Source: Candidatus Leptofilum gracile
Lineage (GTDB): Bacteria; Chloroflexota; Anaerolineae; Promineifilales; Promineifilaceae
Assembly: GCA_016713825.1 (NCBI GenBank)
Contig: JADJOJ010000003.1
Location: forward strand, 372,001-436,000
DNA length: 64,000 nucleotides
Direction: 5' to 3'
Part shown: positions 10,499 to 19,250 of the stretch, piece after piece
Numbering within the stretch: position 1 is the first letter of the stretch
How the letters are laid out: every line of letters begins with the position of its first letter
Position numbers and translations under genes: made by a program
The notes under the pieces: model-generated
Database searches by the model: none
What the model was told of the DNA's origin: nothing
What the model saw: only the letters and a program-made list of their open reading frames with translations

Positions 10499-11416
10499 AT
10501 GAGTACAGACAGTTTGCAATACGGCCGTGTCACCTGGACCAATATCACCAATCCTACCCAAGAAGATATGCAAGCGCTGGGGGAACGCTATCCCAACTTC
10601 CATCCGCTCCATTTGGGCGATTGCCTGACCGAATTAGAGTTCCCCAAATTGGATGTGGGCGAGGATTACCTCTTCATTGTGGCCCAGCTGCCTCGTTGGA
10701 ATGGCGAAGCCCGCATCTGTTACCCCACAGAAATTGACCTCTTTGTGGCCAGCGGCGTGCTGGTCACTGTGCACAACGGCGAAATTAAGCCGCTGAACAA
10801 TATGTTTGCCGCCGCCAAAGCGGATGAAGCCGCAATGGGCGACATGATGGGGCAGGGGGCCAGTCCGCTGCTCTACAAAATTATGGATACGCTGGTGCGC
10901 TACTGCGATCCCATTTTGGAAAAGGTCAACCAGACCATCCGCCACATCGAGCTAAGCCTGTTTGAAGACGATATGGAGCATATTTTGTACGAGGTGGCTG
11001 TGGCGCGGCGCGGGGTTATTGCCATTCGCCATATTTTACGGCCGCAGCTAGACGTGGTGCGCGAGCTGGGACAGGGGGATTGGCCGTTTATTCAGGGGCA
11101 TCTGGACATGTATTGGGGCGATATCGGCGATCATCTGACGCGGCTGCTTTCTATGCTGGATGAGCATGTCGAGGTGATTGGTGGCTTGTCGGACACCATC
11201 GACACGCTGGCTTCCCATCGCATTGATGGCGTTATTCGCCTGCTCACCATCATCACCATTTTAACCGTGCCGCTGACGGTGCTTTCTACCATTTTTGGCA
11301 TGAATGTGGATTTGCCCTACGGCGCTGGCCCCACACTTTTTTACAGCGTCAACGCCATTGGCGTCCTGCTGACTGTGGGAGTTGTTTACTACCTGCGCCG
11401 CCGCCAGTGGCTTTGA
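10499..11416 (+). CDS. corA: CorA-family magnesium/divalent cation channel
   Basis: A 305-residue CorA protein. The large cytoplasmic N-terminal funnel includes a long helical stalk (about 130-240). Two transmembrane helices lie at the C-terminus: the first (about 247-267) leads to the signature GMN at about 268-270, and the second (about 278-298) ends in RRRQW. The GMN loop is the Mg2+ selectivity filter of CorA pentamers. It is a single-gene unit with its own promoter, followed by a repeat shared with the convergent S41 protease gene. Confidence 0.93.
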   Translation: MSTDSLQYGRVTWTNITNPTQEDMQALGERYPNFHPLHLGDCLTELEFPKLDVGEDYLFIVAQLPRWNGEARICYPTEIDLFVASGVLVTVHNGEIKPLNNMFAAAKADEAAMGDMMGQGASPLLYKIMDTLVRYCDPILEKVNQTIRHIELSLFEDDMEHILYEVAVARRGVIAIRHILRPQLDVVRELGQGDWPFIQGHLDMYWGDIGDHLTRLLSMLDEHVEVIGGLSDTIDTLASHRIDGVIRLLTIITILTVPLTVLSTIFGMNVDLPYGAGPTLFYSVNAIGVLLTVGVVYYLRRRQWL

Positions 11417-11510
11417 TCGGTGAGTCGGTAATCAGTGAGTCAGTAATCAGTAATCAGTGGGCAAGCCACTACTGATCACTGATTACTGAACACTGAACAC
11501 TGAATACCGA
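11417..11510. repeat. Inverted repeat of the CAGTAATCAGTAATCAG family
   Basis: A run of CAGTAATCAG/CTGATTACTG units forms a large imperfect hairpin between convergent genes and may terminate both transcripts. Relatives lie at 33708-33782, 43690-43761 and 46637-46712. Confidence 0.7.
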
Positions 11511-13982
11511 TTAACTCTGATCCGCAATCGTCAACGTGTACTCACCCCCGCTGCCATCTTCCGTGGTGACTTCCAGAATGAGGATGAGGTCGGAACTGAC
11601 GGGGATTTCGCTGAAGCCGACGAGCGTGTCGGGGTCGGTAATGGCTAGCAGTTCGCCCGTTTCGTCGTAGACGGAAAGGACAAACAGCTGGTCGCTGCTG
11701 CTTTCCAGGATGAGGCCTACGGTGCTGCCGGCGCTGAGGTTGACGGTGTAGCGGGTGGCGCTGTTGGGGTCTAGAACGGCCGTAACCTCATCCCCCAGCA
11801 CCAAACTATCCCCGTCAGACACCGCCGGGGCCTCGCCATTGATGAAGGCAAAGGCCGCCTCCAGCACCGGGTCGCCCTCGCTAAACAACGTCTCCTCTGT
11901 CAGCGGCACCACGATCTCTGGCACCACGCCGATGCCCTCGATGTGGATATTGCCATCCGGGTCCACGGCGCGCCCCTGGGTGAAGCGGAACGTCTCATCG
12001 CCGGGCATGGCTACGTCGTCCACGCTGCCGCCCAAACCGGCCGTGGGGTACATGCCGATGATGGTGCCCCGGTCTTGCAGTGTCAGGTTGTAGCTGAAAA
12101 ACTCACACGCTGAAGCACAATCTGGCCCCACCAGCACGATCACCTCGCCGTTGTAGCGAAAATCTTCAGACGGCAAGAAGAAGGTGTCTTCGTATTCGGG
12201 ATTGGTGTAGAACTCGCCCCGCTCTTCATCGTAGAAGCCTGTGTTGCCGGTTACCAGCGGCTCGTTGAAGAAGTAAGCGGCCATTTGGTCGGCTAAAAAG
12301 CCGCGCCCACCACCATTTTTGCGCATGTCTATGATGATGGTGGAGACGCTATTGTCATTCATGGTCTGGATCATACGTTCCCAGAGCTGGATGGTGAGCA
12401 AATCGTTGTCGAAGAAGCTGAAAATTTGCACATAGCCCACCCCCTGATCCGCCAGAAATTCGTATTCCAGCGGCAGTTCGAAGCCGTCGCGGGTTTCATC
12501 TTCCAGCCAGAAGTTGTAGCTGTCTAATTCGCTCGTGGCGGTCAGCGTCACCGTTTGTTCAGCCCCGGCCGGATTTTGGAAAGTGACCTCCACCTCGGTG
12601 CCGATGGGGAAGCGGGTGGCAAACAGCAGTTGGTCTAGCCGCTGGCTGTGTGGGGTGCTGTATGGGGCAAAGTAGCTTACCGTGTTATCCAGGTAATCCC
12701 CCATAGCCTGGCCATTCATGGCCAGAACCTCAGCGCCCAAAACCATACCCGCCTCGGCTGCCGGGCCGCCATCGAGCAGGAAGTTGATGAGGATACGGCC
12801 GTCTGTCAGTTCCCGAATCGCCATGCCAACGCCGCCAATCGCCGCTGCCTGGAAATCTTCGCCAATGAAGGGGCCAGAAATGTGGCCATCTGGAATTTGC
12901 CAGGCAAAGTCGCGCAGCGCCCGACGATATTCCAGTTCGTCGCCGCTGGCGTCGGCCTCTTCAAAGCGGGGGCGGAACTCGTCGCGCAATGCTTCCCAGT
13001 CGATGCCTTTGTACTCGGTGAAGGCGTATTCATTCGCCAACTGGTCCACCAGCGCGTCGAACGCCTCGGTGTAGCTGAGGTCAGAGTAATCGACCAGCGC
13101 CGCCCCTTCCGGCTCGATAAGGTCGATAACCGGATTGCGCGAGCGGTCGAAGACGAACGGATCGCTGTCCATATTCACAATGGTGTACCCCTGCGGCAGC
13201 GTCACGATGGGATCGTCTTCGGTAAAGAGCAGGCCGTCGTCGCCGAAGCCGCTGGGGAAGCCTTGCCGATCATCCTGAGCATACACCAGGAACGTGCCGC
13301 CCACGATTTCCCGCTCCAAATCTGGGTCATCGCTGATGATGGTAGAGGCGTAAGCTGTTGACCAACCGCCGCCGCCCAGATCGCGTTCTTCCAGGAACGG
13401 GTCGCCAAAGACGTTGTTCCAGTAGGCCACGGCAAACACCTGCACGCCAATATCCTCTTCGCCGTCATTGTCCACATCGCGCACGCCGCCTTTGGGCGCG
13501 ATGGGCAGGGCGATTGAGTAGCTGAAGGGGGAGGTGTAGAAGTCTGAGGTGATTTGCCCCAGCGCTTGGGATTCAACGGGGAATAGGTATTCTTCATCCC
13601 GATCGACAAAGCCGGTCTGGTCTTCCAAAATGACGACGGGGGCGGCCACGCCGACGTTGAAGAAGGGATTGGTGTATTCCACCGCCCCGGTGATGCCAAC
13701 GGGGCCGCCTTCGTCGTTACTGATTTCGGCAGGCGGGCCGGGCAAATCGGCGACGTCAACGGGCGGCTCTTCGTTGGCTGCGGGCGTGGGGGTGGCTTCG
13801 ATGGGCGCGGGCGTGGCGGTGACCACCACGGTGACCTGCACTTCGACGATTTCGGCCGTGGGGTCGGCATCGCTTTCGCCGTCGTCGGTGGGGCGGGGCG
13901 TGGGGGTGGGGTCTTCGCCGCAGGCTGCCAGCAGCAGGCCCAGGCTGAGAAGCAAAAGTAGAAGGTAACGTAGGTTTTTCAT
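11511..13982 (-). CDS. S41-family (C-terminal processing-like) peptidase, lipoprotein
   Basis: An 823-residue exported lipoprotein. The signal peptide ends in LLLAAC with the lipidated Cys at 21, followed by a Thr/Pro-rich linker. A PDZ-like region (GGPAAEAGMVLGAEVLAMNG) lies near the middle, followed by the S41 core: VGYVQIFSF, IIIDMRKNGGG and PDCASACEFF, with the nucleophile Ser near residue 624. The usual CtpA lysine (GTKTFGKG context) is replaced here by MYPTAGLGG, so catalysis may follow the tricorn/IRBP-like Ser-His-Glu scheme. The last ~80 residues look like a bacterial pre-peptidase C-terminal beta domain. AGGAGAG precedes the start. It follows another secreted protease gene (14063-16129) across a hairpin. 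Confidence 0.85.
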   Translation of the reverse strand: MKNLRYLLLLLLSLGLLLAACGEDPTPTPRPTDDGESDADPTAEIVEVQVTVVVTATPAPIEATPTPAANEEPPVDVADLPGPPAEISNDEGGPVGITGAVEYTNPFFNVGVAAPVVILEDQTGFVDRDEEYLFPVESQALGQITSDFYTSPFSYSIALPIAPKGGVRDVDNDGEEDIGVQVFAVAYWNNVFGDPFLEERDLGGGGWSTAYASTIISDDPDLEREIVGGTFLVYAQDDRQGFPSGFGDDGLLFTEDDPIVTLPQGYTIVNMDSDPFVFDRSRNPVIDLIEPEGAALVDYSDLSYTEAFDALVDQLANEYAFTEYKGIDWEALRDEFRPRFEEADASGDELEYRRALRDFAWQIPDGHISGPFIGEDFQAAAIGGVGMAIRELTDGRILINFLLDGGPAAEAGMVLGAEVLAMNGQAMGDYLDNTVSYFAPYSTPHSQRLDQLLFATRFPIGTEVEVTFQNPAGAEQTVTLTATSELDSYNFWLEDETRDGFELPLEYEFLADQGVGYVQIFSFFDNDLLTIQLWERMIQTMNDNSVSTIIIDMRKNGGGRGFLADQMAAYFFNEPLVTGNTGFYDEERGEFYTNPEYEDTFFLPSEDFRYNGEVIVLVGPDCASACEFFSYNLTLQDRGTIIGMYPTAGLGGSVDDVAMPGDETFRFTQGRAVDPDGNIHIEGIGVVPEIVVPLTEETLFSEGDPVLEAAFAFINGEAPAVSDGDSLVLGDEVTAVLDPNSATRYTVNLSAGSTVGLILESSSDQLFVLSVYDETGELLAITDPDTLVGFSEIPVSSDLILILEVTTEDGSGGEYTLTIADQS

Positions 13983-14000
13983 GAGTTCTCTCCTAAAAAT

Positions 14001-14057
14001 AAACCGCCCGGAGGTTTGATGAGCGAAGATTCTTCTGGTTCAAACCTCCGGGAGGTT
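14001..14057. terminator. Hairpin between the two protease genes
   Basis: Arms of about 18 bp, AACCGCCCGGAGGTTTGA and TCAAACCTCCGGGAGGTT, with one mismatch. It lies between the stop of the upstream minus-strand protease gene and the start of the S41 gene, and could act as an intercistronic terminator or RNA stabiliser. Confidence 0.5.
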
Positions 14058-14062
14058 GTTGG

Positions 14063-16129
14063 TTACTGGGTAAGTTCAATTTGGTAATGGGCCGGTTCCA
14101 GGGTCATGGGGCTGGTGGCGGCGATGATGAGATACGGCCGTTTCCCCCCCGCACTGGCCAACGAAAATTGTACCGTCGCCGTGTTGTCTGCTGCCAGCTC
14201 AATTTCGCGGACGGTGGGCGTCTCGCTTTCGTACGTCACCAGCAGCACGTGCCAGCGCTGTGGGATGGTGCCCGTGGCCCGCACAAACCCTTCAGCCTGC
14301 CAGCCTTCATCATTTTCGGCGCTATCGTAGAAACCAATTTCGGGGATGGCGATATTGTCGAAGGCGATGCCGCCGAAGGTGAGGATGGGGTCGGTGACGT
14401 ACTCAAAGCGCAGCTGCACCGTTTGTCCGGCGTAGGCCGACAAATCGATGCTTTCCTGCACCCAGCCGTTGCTGCGGTCGGTGTAGAAGCGGTCGGTGTA
14501 GGCGGCATCGGCCGGGTCGTCGCTGACGGATAGGCCCTGCATGTTGTTGGCGGTTAGCCCTTGCCATGTTGTGCCGCCGTCTGTGGAGAGGGAAACGTAG
14601 GCAAAGTCGTAGCCCACTTCGATATCGTGGAAGACGGCGTATGCCAGCGTGGCGCTGCTGACGCTGCTCAGGTCAAATTCACGGGTGAGGTGCATATTGC
14701 TGTAGTTGGCCCGGTTGGCCAGCCACATATGTTCGCCAGAAAGGGGCAGCACCTCGATGAGCGGCACATGGTTGCTGCCGGTGAAGTTGAGGGTAGCGCT
14801 GCCATTGCCAGAAAGTTGGTAGTAGTCGGCGGCGTATTGGCTGACGGTGGTGTCGATGCTGGTGGGGAAGTTGTTGATGCCGGTGTAAGCGGCCGTATTC
14901 AACCCATCCCGCAGCTCATAAATGGCCGGGGCATTCGGGTCGTCGTGAATGGCCAGCGCCACCAGCCAATCCAAGAAAATGGACATGCCATCAAAATCCA
15001 GGCCGTTTTCGGCGGCAAGGGCGTCGATGGCGGCAAAGCCCGGTTCTGGATGCATGGCAAAATCGCGGTATAGCTTTTCGCCCAGCCGGTTGTAGATGTA
15101 CCGGTTCATCACGTACCCCTGGCCGTAGTAGGGCAGGGTGTTGCCATCTACCCAGCGGTTGAGCTGCTGGTCTGGATTTCTGAGGAACATGTTGCCCCGG
15201 CTGATGGGGTCGCCGGTAAAGCCGAGCAAATCTTCGGCAAGCATGGCAGAGCCTTCTGTTTCCCAATCCCAATCGTTGGCGTCGTAGTTGGATTCGATCA
15301 TGTGGCGGAATTCGTGGGCCAGAATGTCCAGGTAGGTGGTGGAGCCAAAAAAGCTGCCGTTCATGACGAACATTTCTCGCTCGTTGGAGCTGGGATCGAC
15401 GCTTTGGGGCAGGATGTCGCTGGAGCCGAAGTAGCCGCCCAGCCCGCACTGGCCCGCACTGGTGACGGTGACGTCGCATACGGAAAGCGGTGAGGCGTTG
15501 ACAATATGGATACGCGGATCGCCGTCGATGCCGGGGTTGTCTTCTGGGCCAAAGAGCAGGGTGTCGCGTTCGTAAATTTCATCGAAGGCGGCTCCGGTTT
15601 GCTCTAGCGCCTGGGCCGACGGGGTGGAGAGGCCGGGCGTGGTGTCGAACCAGAAGTAAGCGTGGTCGCTGATGTGCAGCAGCTCGAAATCGGGTGAGGA
15701 GAGGGTATTGACGTCGGTGTTGAGGATAAAGAGCGGCTCGCGAACGCCGACGCTGTATTCGATGGGAGTGGGTGAGTCGGTGGGCAGTTCGGTGAGGCCA
15801 CGATAAGCGATGGCCAGCCGGATATCGTCTCGTTCGGGCGGGTAATTGGCCTCCAGGTCGGCGAAGGTGGCTTCTTCGGCGGGGGTAACGGGGGCGCGGC
15901 TGAGGGGATTGAGTGTTTTGGGTGGATCAGGCCAGGTTTGGCTGGTGGGGTCGGATTCCTCCACAGGTGTTTCAGTTGGCGGAACTGTTTGGGTCGGTGT
16001 GAGGGTTTTCTCTGGCGTGGGTTCGGGTTCTACCGGGCGTGGGGTTGCTGTTGGGTCAGCCTCATTGGTACAGGCTACCAGAACGAACAGTAACAGCGCC
16101 AGGCCAAACCAGCGTTTCCAATTATGCAT
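14063..16129 (-). CDS. Secreted HExxH metalloprotease (immune inhibitor A/M6-like), lipoprotein
   Basis: A 688-residue exported lipoprotein. The lipobox FVLVAC is followed by a long Thr/Pro/Glu linker. The catalytic HEFRHMIE motif is at about residues 272-279, with a candidate third ligand Glu in ETEGSAMLAE downstream. The C-terminal ~250 residues hold beta-sandwich (MAM/immune-inhibitor-A-like) modules with RFEYVTD and FDNIAIPEIG. A paralogue lies at 33783-35954. AGGAGC precedes the ATG at 16129; an in-frame upstream ATG at 16177 gives a non-signal N-terminus and is rejected. TATAAT on the minus strand at 16192-16197 is a likely -10 box. Probable role: extracellular protein breakdown. Confidence 0.8.
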   Translation of the reverse strand: MHNWKRWFGLALLLFVLVACTNEADPTATPRPVEPEPTPEKTLTPTQTVPPTETPVEESDPTSQTWPDPPKTLNPLSRAPVTPAEEATFADLEANYPPERDDIRLAIAYRGLTELPTDSPTPIEYSVGVREPLFILNTDVNTLSSPDFELLHISDHAYFWFDTTPGLSTPSAQALEQTGAAFDEIYERDTLLFGPEDNPGIDGDPRIHIVNASPLSVCDVTVTSAGQCGLGGYFGSSDILPQSVDPSSNEREMFVMNGSFFGSTTYLDILAHEFRHMIESNYDANDWDWETEGSAMLAEDLLGFTGDPISRGNMFLRNPDQQLNRWVDGNTLPYYGQGYVMNRYIYNRLGEKLYRDFAMHPEPGFAAIDALAAENGLDFDGMSIFLDWLVALAIHDDPNAPAIYELRDGLNTAAYTGINNFPTSIDTTVSQYAADYYQLSGNGSATLNFTGSNHVPLIEVLPLSGEHMWLANRANYSNMHLTREFDLSSVSSATLAYAVFHDIEVGYDFAYVSLSTDGGTTWQGLTANNMQGLSVSDDPADAAYTDRFYTDRSNGWVQESIDLSAYAGQTVQLRFEYVTDPILTFGGIAFDNIAIPEIGFYDSAENDEGWQAEGFVRATGTIPQRWHVLLVTYESETPTVREIELAADNTATVQFSLASAGGKRPYLIIAATSPMTLEPAHYQIELTQ

Positions 16130-16313
16130 AAAATGCTCCTCATTTGAAGGATTTACAGATGGGTGGCAAAGGCGCACCCGCTACCTGGATGATTATAGAG
16201 GGGAAAATAAAAACATTGAAGGGGGCAGGACTATTGCATAAGGATTTGCTTATGTCTTTACGGCTGTGAGCCTGGCGTAGGGGCGGTGTGCGCACCGCCC
16301 CTACAGGTTCAAA

Positions 16314-17897
16314 TTACAAATTGATGAGCTTCACCTGGGTGATGGCCGGAATTTTGTTGAGGGCATCTAGCACTTCTTTGCTGGGTTCGCTGTCCAGGTT
16401 GATGAACGAAAGCGCCTCGCCGCCGGGTTTATCGCGGCCCATGCGCCATTCGGCGATGTTGACTTCGTAGGCAGACAAGATGGTGCCGACTTGCCCGATG
16501 ACGCCGTAGACGTCTTTGTTTTGCATGACCAGCACGTAGCCGTCGGGGCGGGCGTCTAGCTTGTAATCATCTACCTGCACAATGCGTGGCTCTACGCCGC
16601 CAAAGAGCATGCCGGCCAGGGTGCGCTCACCGCCGTCCCAGGTGACGCGGCAGGTGATGAGGTTGGCGTAATCCAGCGAGCTGGCCGCTTTGGTTTGGGC
16701 GACGGTGATGCCGTTTTCTTCGGCGAGCAGGGGGGCGTTGATGTAATTTACCTGTTCGCTGATCGATTTTTCCATGATGCCTTTGAGCAGTGCGGCGGCG
16801 ATTGGTTTGACCAGTTCATTAACAGTTTCGCCGCGCACCTCAATTTCGACACGGCGGATGGGGCGGTCGGTGAGGTAGCAGTGCAGCTTGCCCAGCTTTT
16901 CGCTGAGTTCCATATACGGCCGTGTTTCAGCAAAATTCAGCCCGGCCTGGAAGGGTAAGTTGACGGCGTTGCGGAAATCGGTGCCGCGCAGGGCATCCAG
17001 CACCTGGTCTACAATTTGGGTGGCCACATCCCGCTGGGCTTCTTTGGTGCTGGCACCCAGGTGGGGGGTGTGGATGACGTTGGGCAGGCCGATGAGCGGG
17101 TTGTTTTCTGGTGGCTCTTTTTGGAAGACGTCGAGAGCGGCCGTTTTTACCTGGCCACTTTTCAACCCTTCCGCCAAGGCTTCTTCATCAATTAGCTTAC
17201 CGCGTGCCGCGTTGATTAAAATCATGCCCGGCTTCATTTGGGCGATGGTTTGGGCGTTGATCATCTTTTCCGTTTCGGGCATGAGGGCGGTGTGCAGGGT
17301 AATGTAGTCGGATTGGGCCAGCAAATCGTCCAGGTCTACCAGCGTAACGCCCAACTCCTGGCCCACCTCTTCGGAGACGTACGGATCGTAGGCCAAAATC
17401 TCCATGCCAAACGCCTGGGCGCGTTTAGCTACCAAACGGCCGATCCGGCCAAAGCCCACAATGCCCAACGTTTTACGGTACAGCTCCGTGCCCACAAACT
17501 CGGAGCGTTTCCATTGGCCATCTTTCACCGAGGCGTGCGCCTGGGCGGTGTGGCGGCTAGCGGCCAGCATGAGGGCAATCGCCTGTTCGGCGGTGGCGAT
17601 GCTGTTGGCCCCTGGCGTGTTCATGACGATAATGCCGCGCAGGGTGGCGGCACGCACATCCACGTTATCCACGCCGATACCAGCCCGCCCTACCACCTTG
17701 AGGTTGGTGCCTGCTTTCAGGATGTCGGCATCGGCCCTGGTACCGCTGCGGATGATGAGGGCGTCGTATTCAGGCAGGATGGCCATCAGCTCTTCTTTGC
17801 TGAGGCCGGGTTTCATATCGTAATGGGCATCTTTGGCCAGATCGAGGCGATCCAGCCCGGCTTGCCCCAGTTTGTCTGAGATCAATATTTTGAACAT
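16314..17897 (-). CDS. serA: D-3-phosphoglycerate dehydrogenase
   Basis: A 527-residue long-type SerA, first enzyme of serine synthesis (3-phosphoglycerate to 3-phosphohydroxypyruvate, NAD+). The NAD fold motif GFGRIGRLVAKRAQAFGM lies near residues 148-165. The catalytic Arg is in VGRAGIGVDNVD or INAARGKLID (family pattern) and the catalytic His in HTPHLGAST. After an intervening domain, a C-terminal ACT domain (GVIGQVGTILSAYEVNIAEW) makes serine feedback likely. GGGAGA precedes the ATG. Upstream TATAAT (minus strand, 17969-17974) with a weak -35 TTTGCC fits a promoter. Length and order match the Bacillus/Mycobacterium-type enzyme. Confidence 0.95.
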   Translation of the reverse strand: MFKILISDKLGQAGLDRLDLAKDAHYDMKPGLSKEELMAILPEYDALIIRSGTRADADILKAGTNLKVVGRAGIGVDNVDVRAATLRGIIVMNTPGANSIATAEQAIALMLAASRHTAQAHASVKDGQWKRSEFVGTELYRKTLGIVGFGRIGRLVAKRAQAFGMEILAYDPYVSEEVGQELGVTLVDLDDLLAQSDYITLHTALMPETEKMINAQTIAQMKPGMILINAARGKLIDEEALAEGLKSGQVKTAALDVFQKEPPENNPLIGLPNVIHTPHLGASTKEAQRDVATQIVDQVLDALRGTDFRNAVNLPFQAGLNFAETRPYMELSEKLGKLHCYLTDRPIRRVEIEVRGETVNELVKPIAAALLKGIMEKSISEQVNYINAPLLAEENGITVAQTKAASSLDYANLITCRVTWDGGERTLAGMLFGGVEPRIVQVDDYKLDARPDGYVLVMQNKDVYGVIGQVGTILSAYEVNIAEWRMGRDKPGGEALSFINLDSEPSKEVLDALNKIPAITQVKLINL

Positions 17898-18010
17898 AGG
17901 TCTCCCTTTGCTTTGTTAACAAGGTCTGTTTGGTGCTTTTTGCGTGGGTGGGTTAATGTGCTGAGGGAATTATAGTCGTGGTTAGGTGTGGGGCAAACGT
18001 TGGGGAGGAA

Positions 18011-18055
18011 GTAATTGGGTAATTAGCAATTCAATTGCCCAATTACTCAATTACG
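18011..18055. repeat. Inverted repeat of the GTAATTGGGTAATT family
   Basis: GTAATTGGGTAATTA pairs with the following CCAATTACTCAATTAC. A longer relative lies at 32870-32925. It sits just after the CYTH gene (3' side) and before the serA promoter, so it may end the CYTH transcript. Confidence 0.6.
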
Positions 18056-18577
18056 AATTTCCCACAAAAGTTGTTGGCATTGATTCGGCGTTAACGCCAC
18101 CAATTCCCCGCCCGTAAAACGCGAATCTTCGGTGACTTCGCGCTGGGCAAAGGTGGGGTGCGGGATGGCGAGCAGGCTGGCGATGTCTGGCTGCTCAATT
18201 TCGGCCAGGACCAAACCCTCTAGCCGGCCCAAGAACTGATCGATGCTGAAGGGGAAACGGCCGTCCACCAACTTGTACCTTCTTTTCACCAAAACTTTGG
18301 CTGGCAGCGTCTCCAACAGCGCATAACTGGCCTCGTCCAGGTAAAAATTGGTGATAGTGGTGGCGTACGCGGTCTGGTCGGCGGCCTGGTATTTTTGCGT
18401 CAGCTTCAGCGCCGTGGCCTGGCCGCTAGCATCCGTCATGCGGCGCAGGCGCAGCGGTGTGCCGCTGAGGTAGCGGTCTTCGATGAGCTGGTATTCCTGG
18501 CTGTTTTGCAGCGCATCGGGCCAGCGGACCAAAAGCCAGCGGCGTTCTAGTTCAGTTTGAGCATATTTGTGAGCCAT
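18047..18577 (-). CDS. CYTH-domain (triphosphate tunnel metalloenzyme-like) protein
   Basis: A 176-residue protein with the alternating charged beta-strand pattern of the CYTH fold. ELERRWLL stands in the EXEXK position (here modified), with LRLRRM, LKLTQKY, VLVKRRYKL, FSIDQFLGRLEGLVLAEIE and a closing REVTEDSRFTGGEL. CYTH enzymes cleave inorganic or nucleoside triphosphates, or act as adenylate cyclases; the substrate here is unknown. The N-terminal ExExK motif is incomplete (ELERR), which could affect metal binding. It lies downstream of the GNAT gene, separated by a long perfect palindrome. Confidence 0.65.
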   Translation of the reverse strand: MAHKYAQTELERRWLLVRWPDALQNSQEYQLIEDRYLSGTPLRLRRMTDASGQATALKLTQKYQAADQTAYATTITNFYLDEASYALLETLPAKVLVKRRYKLVDGRFPFSIDQFLGRLEGLVLAEIEQPDIASLLAIPHPTFAQREVTEDSRFTGGELVALTPNQCQQLLWEIRN

Positions 18578-18591
18578 CTTTTAAGTGGGCT

Positions 18592-18650
18592 ACAACGAAT
18601 GGGAGTAATCAACGAATTTTTTTAATTCGTTGATTACTCCCATTCGTTGT
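18592..18650. repeat. Perfect 27-bp-arm palindrome with T5 loop
   Basis: Arms 18592-18618 and 18624-18650 are exact inverse complements (core GGGAGTAATCAACGAATT) around TTTTT. It lies between two minus-strand genes. The RNA would form a very stable hairpin, acting as a terminator for the GNAT gene or as a mobile palindrome. Confidence 0.8.
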
Positions 18651-18659
18651 TGTCATTTG

Positions 18660-19172
18660 TTAAACGCCTGCAAACAGCGGATGATAATACACTGTGCCCC
18701 GCTTGCCACGCAGCGCACCTGGCACCAGTTCCAGCACCATAAACGCCTCGGCCGGGGCGTTGAACTGGCAGTGCAGGTCGTGCGGCGCGGAGGGGGTGAA
18801 GCCAAAGCGCGGGTAGTAGCTGGGATGCCCCAGCACGAAGGCGAGTTCGTACCCGGCTTCCCGGCACGCTTCAATGCCTTGGCGGCACAGTTCTGACCCG
18901 ATACCCGCTTTTTGGTGGTTGGGTGAGACGGCGACGGGGCCGAGGGCAACGGCCGTAAATTCCCCACCATCACCTTTCACCGTCACTGGCGAAAAGAGGA
19001 CGTGCCCCACCAGGTCATCATCCAGCAGGGCGACCAACGAGATGGTGTCTACCCCGGCTTGCTGGAGCTTTTGCACCAGTGCCGCCTCATCGGGGCGGCC
19101 AAAGGCGGCGGCTTCTATTGCGTACACTTTTTCGGCGTCAACGGCCGTTTCCCAACGAATCTTCAGCGTCAT
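18660..19172 (-). CDS. GNAT-family N-acetyltransferase
   Basis: A 170-residue GNAT. The acetyl-CoA-binding region reads ALGPVAVSPNHQKAGIGSELCRQG (motif A, with Q-K-x-G-I-G as the variant of Q/RxxGxG/A), followed by LAFVLGHPSYYPRFGF. This is close to the YhbS/putative acetyltransferase group. The substrate is unknown. I choose ATG 19172: a TATGAT box lies 6 bp upstream on the minus strand (with TTTGTG as possible -35), suggesting leaderless translation; the in-frame ATG at 19205 adds only non-conserved residues. Confidence 0.85.
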   Translation of the reverse strand: MTLKIRWETAVDAEKVYAIEAAAFGRPDEAALVQKLQQAGVDTISLVALLDDDLVGHVLFSPVTVKGDGGEFTAVALGPVAVSPNHQKAGIGSELCRQGIEACREAGYELAFVLGHPSYYPRFGFTPSAPHDLHCQFNAPAEAFMVLELVPGALRGKRGTVYYHPLFAGV

Positions 19173-19250
19173 GCCGCAATCATAGCCTTGTCGCTGCCCA
19201 GGCACAAAAATCCGCGTTCATCCGCGTTTATCCGCGTCCCATTTTTGCTT

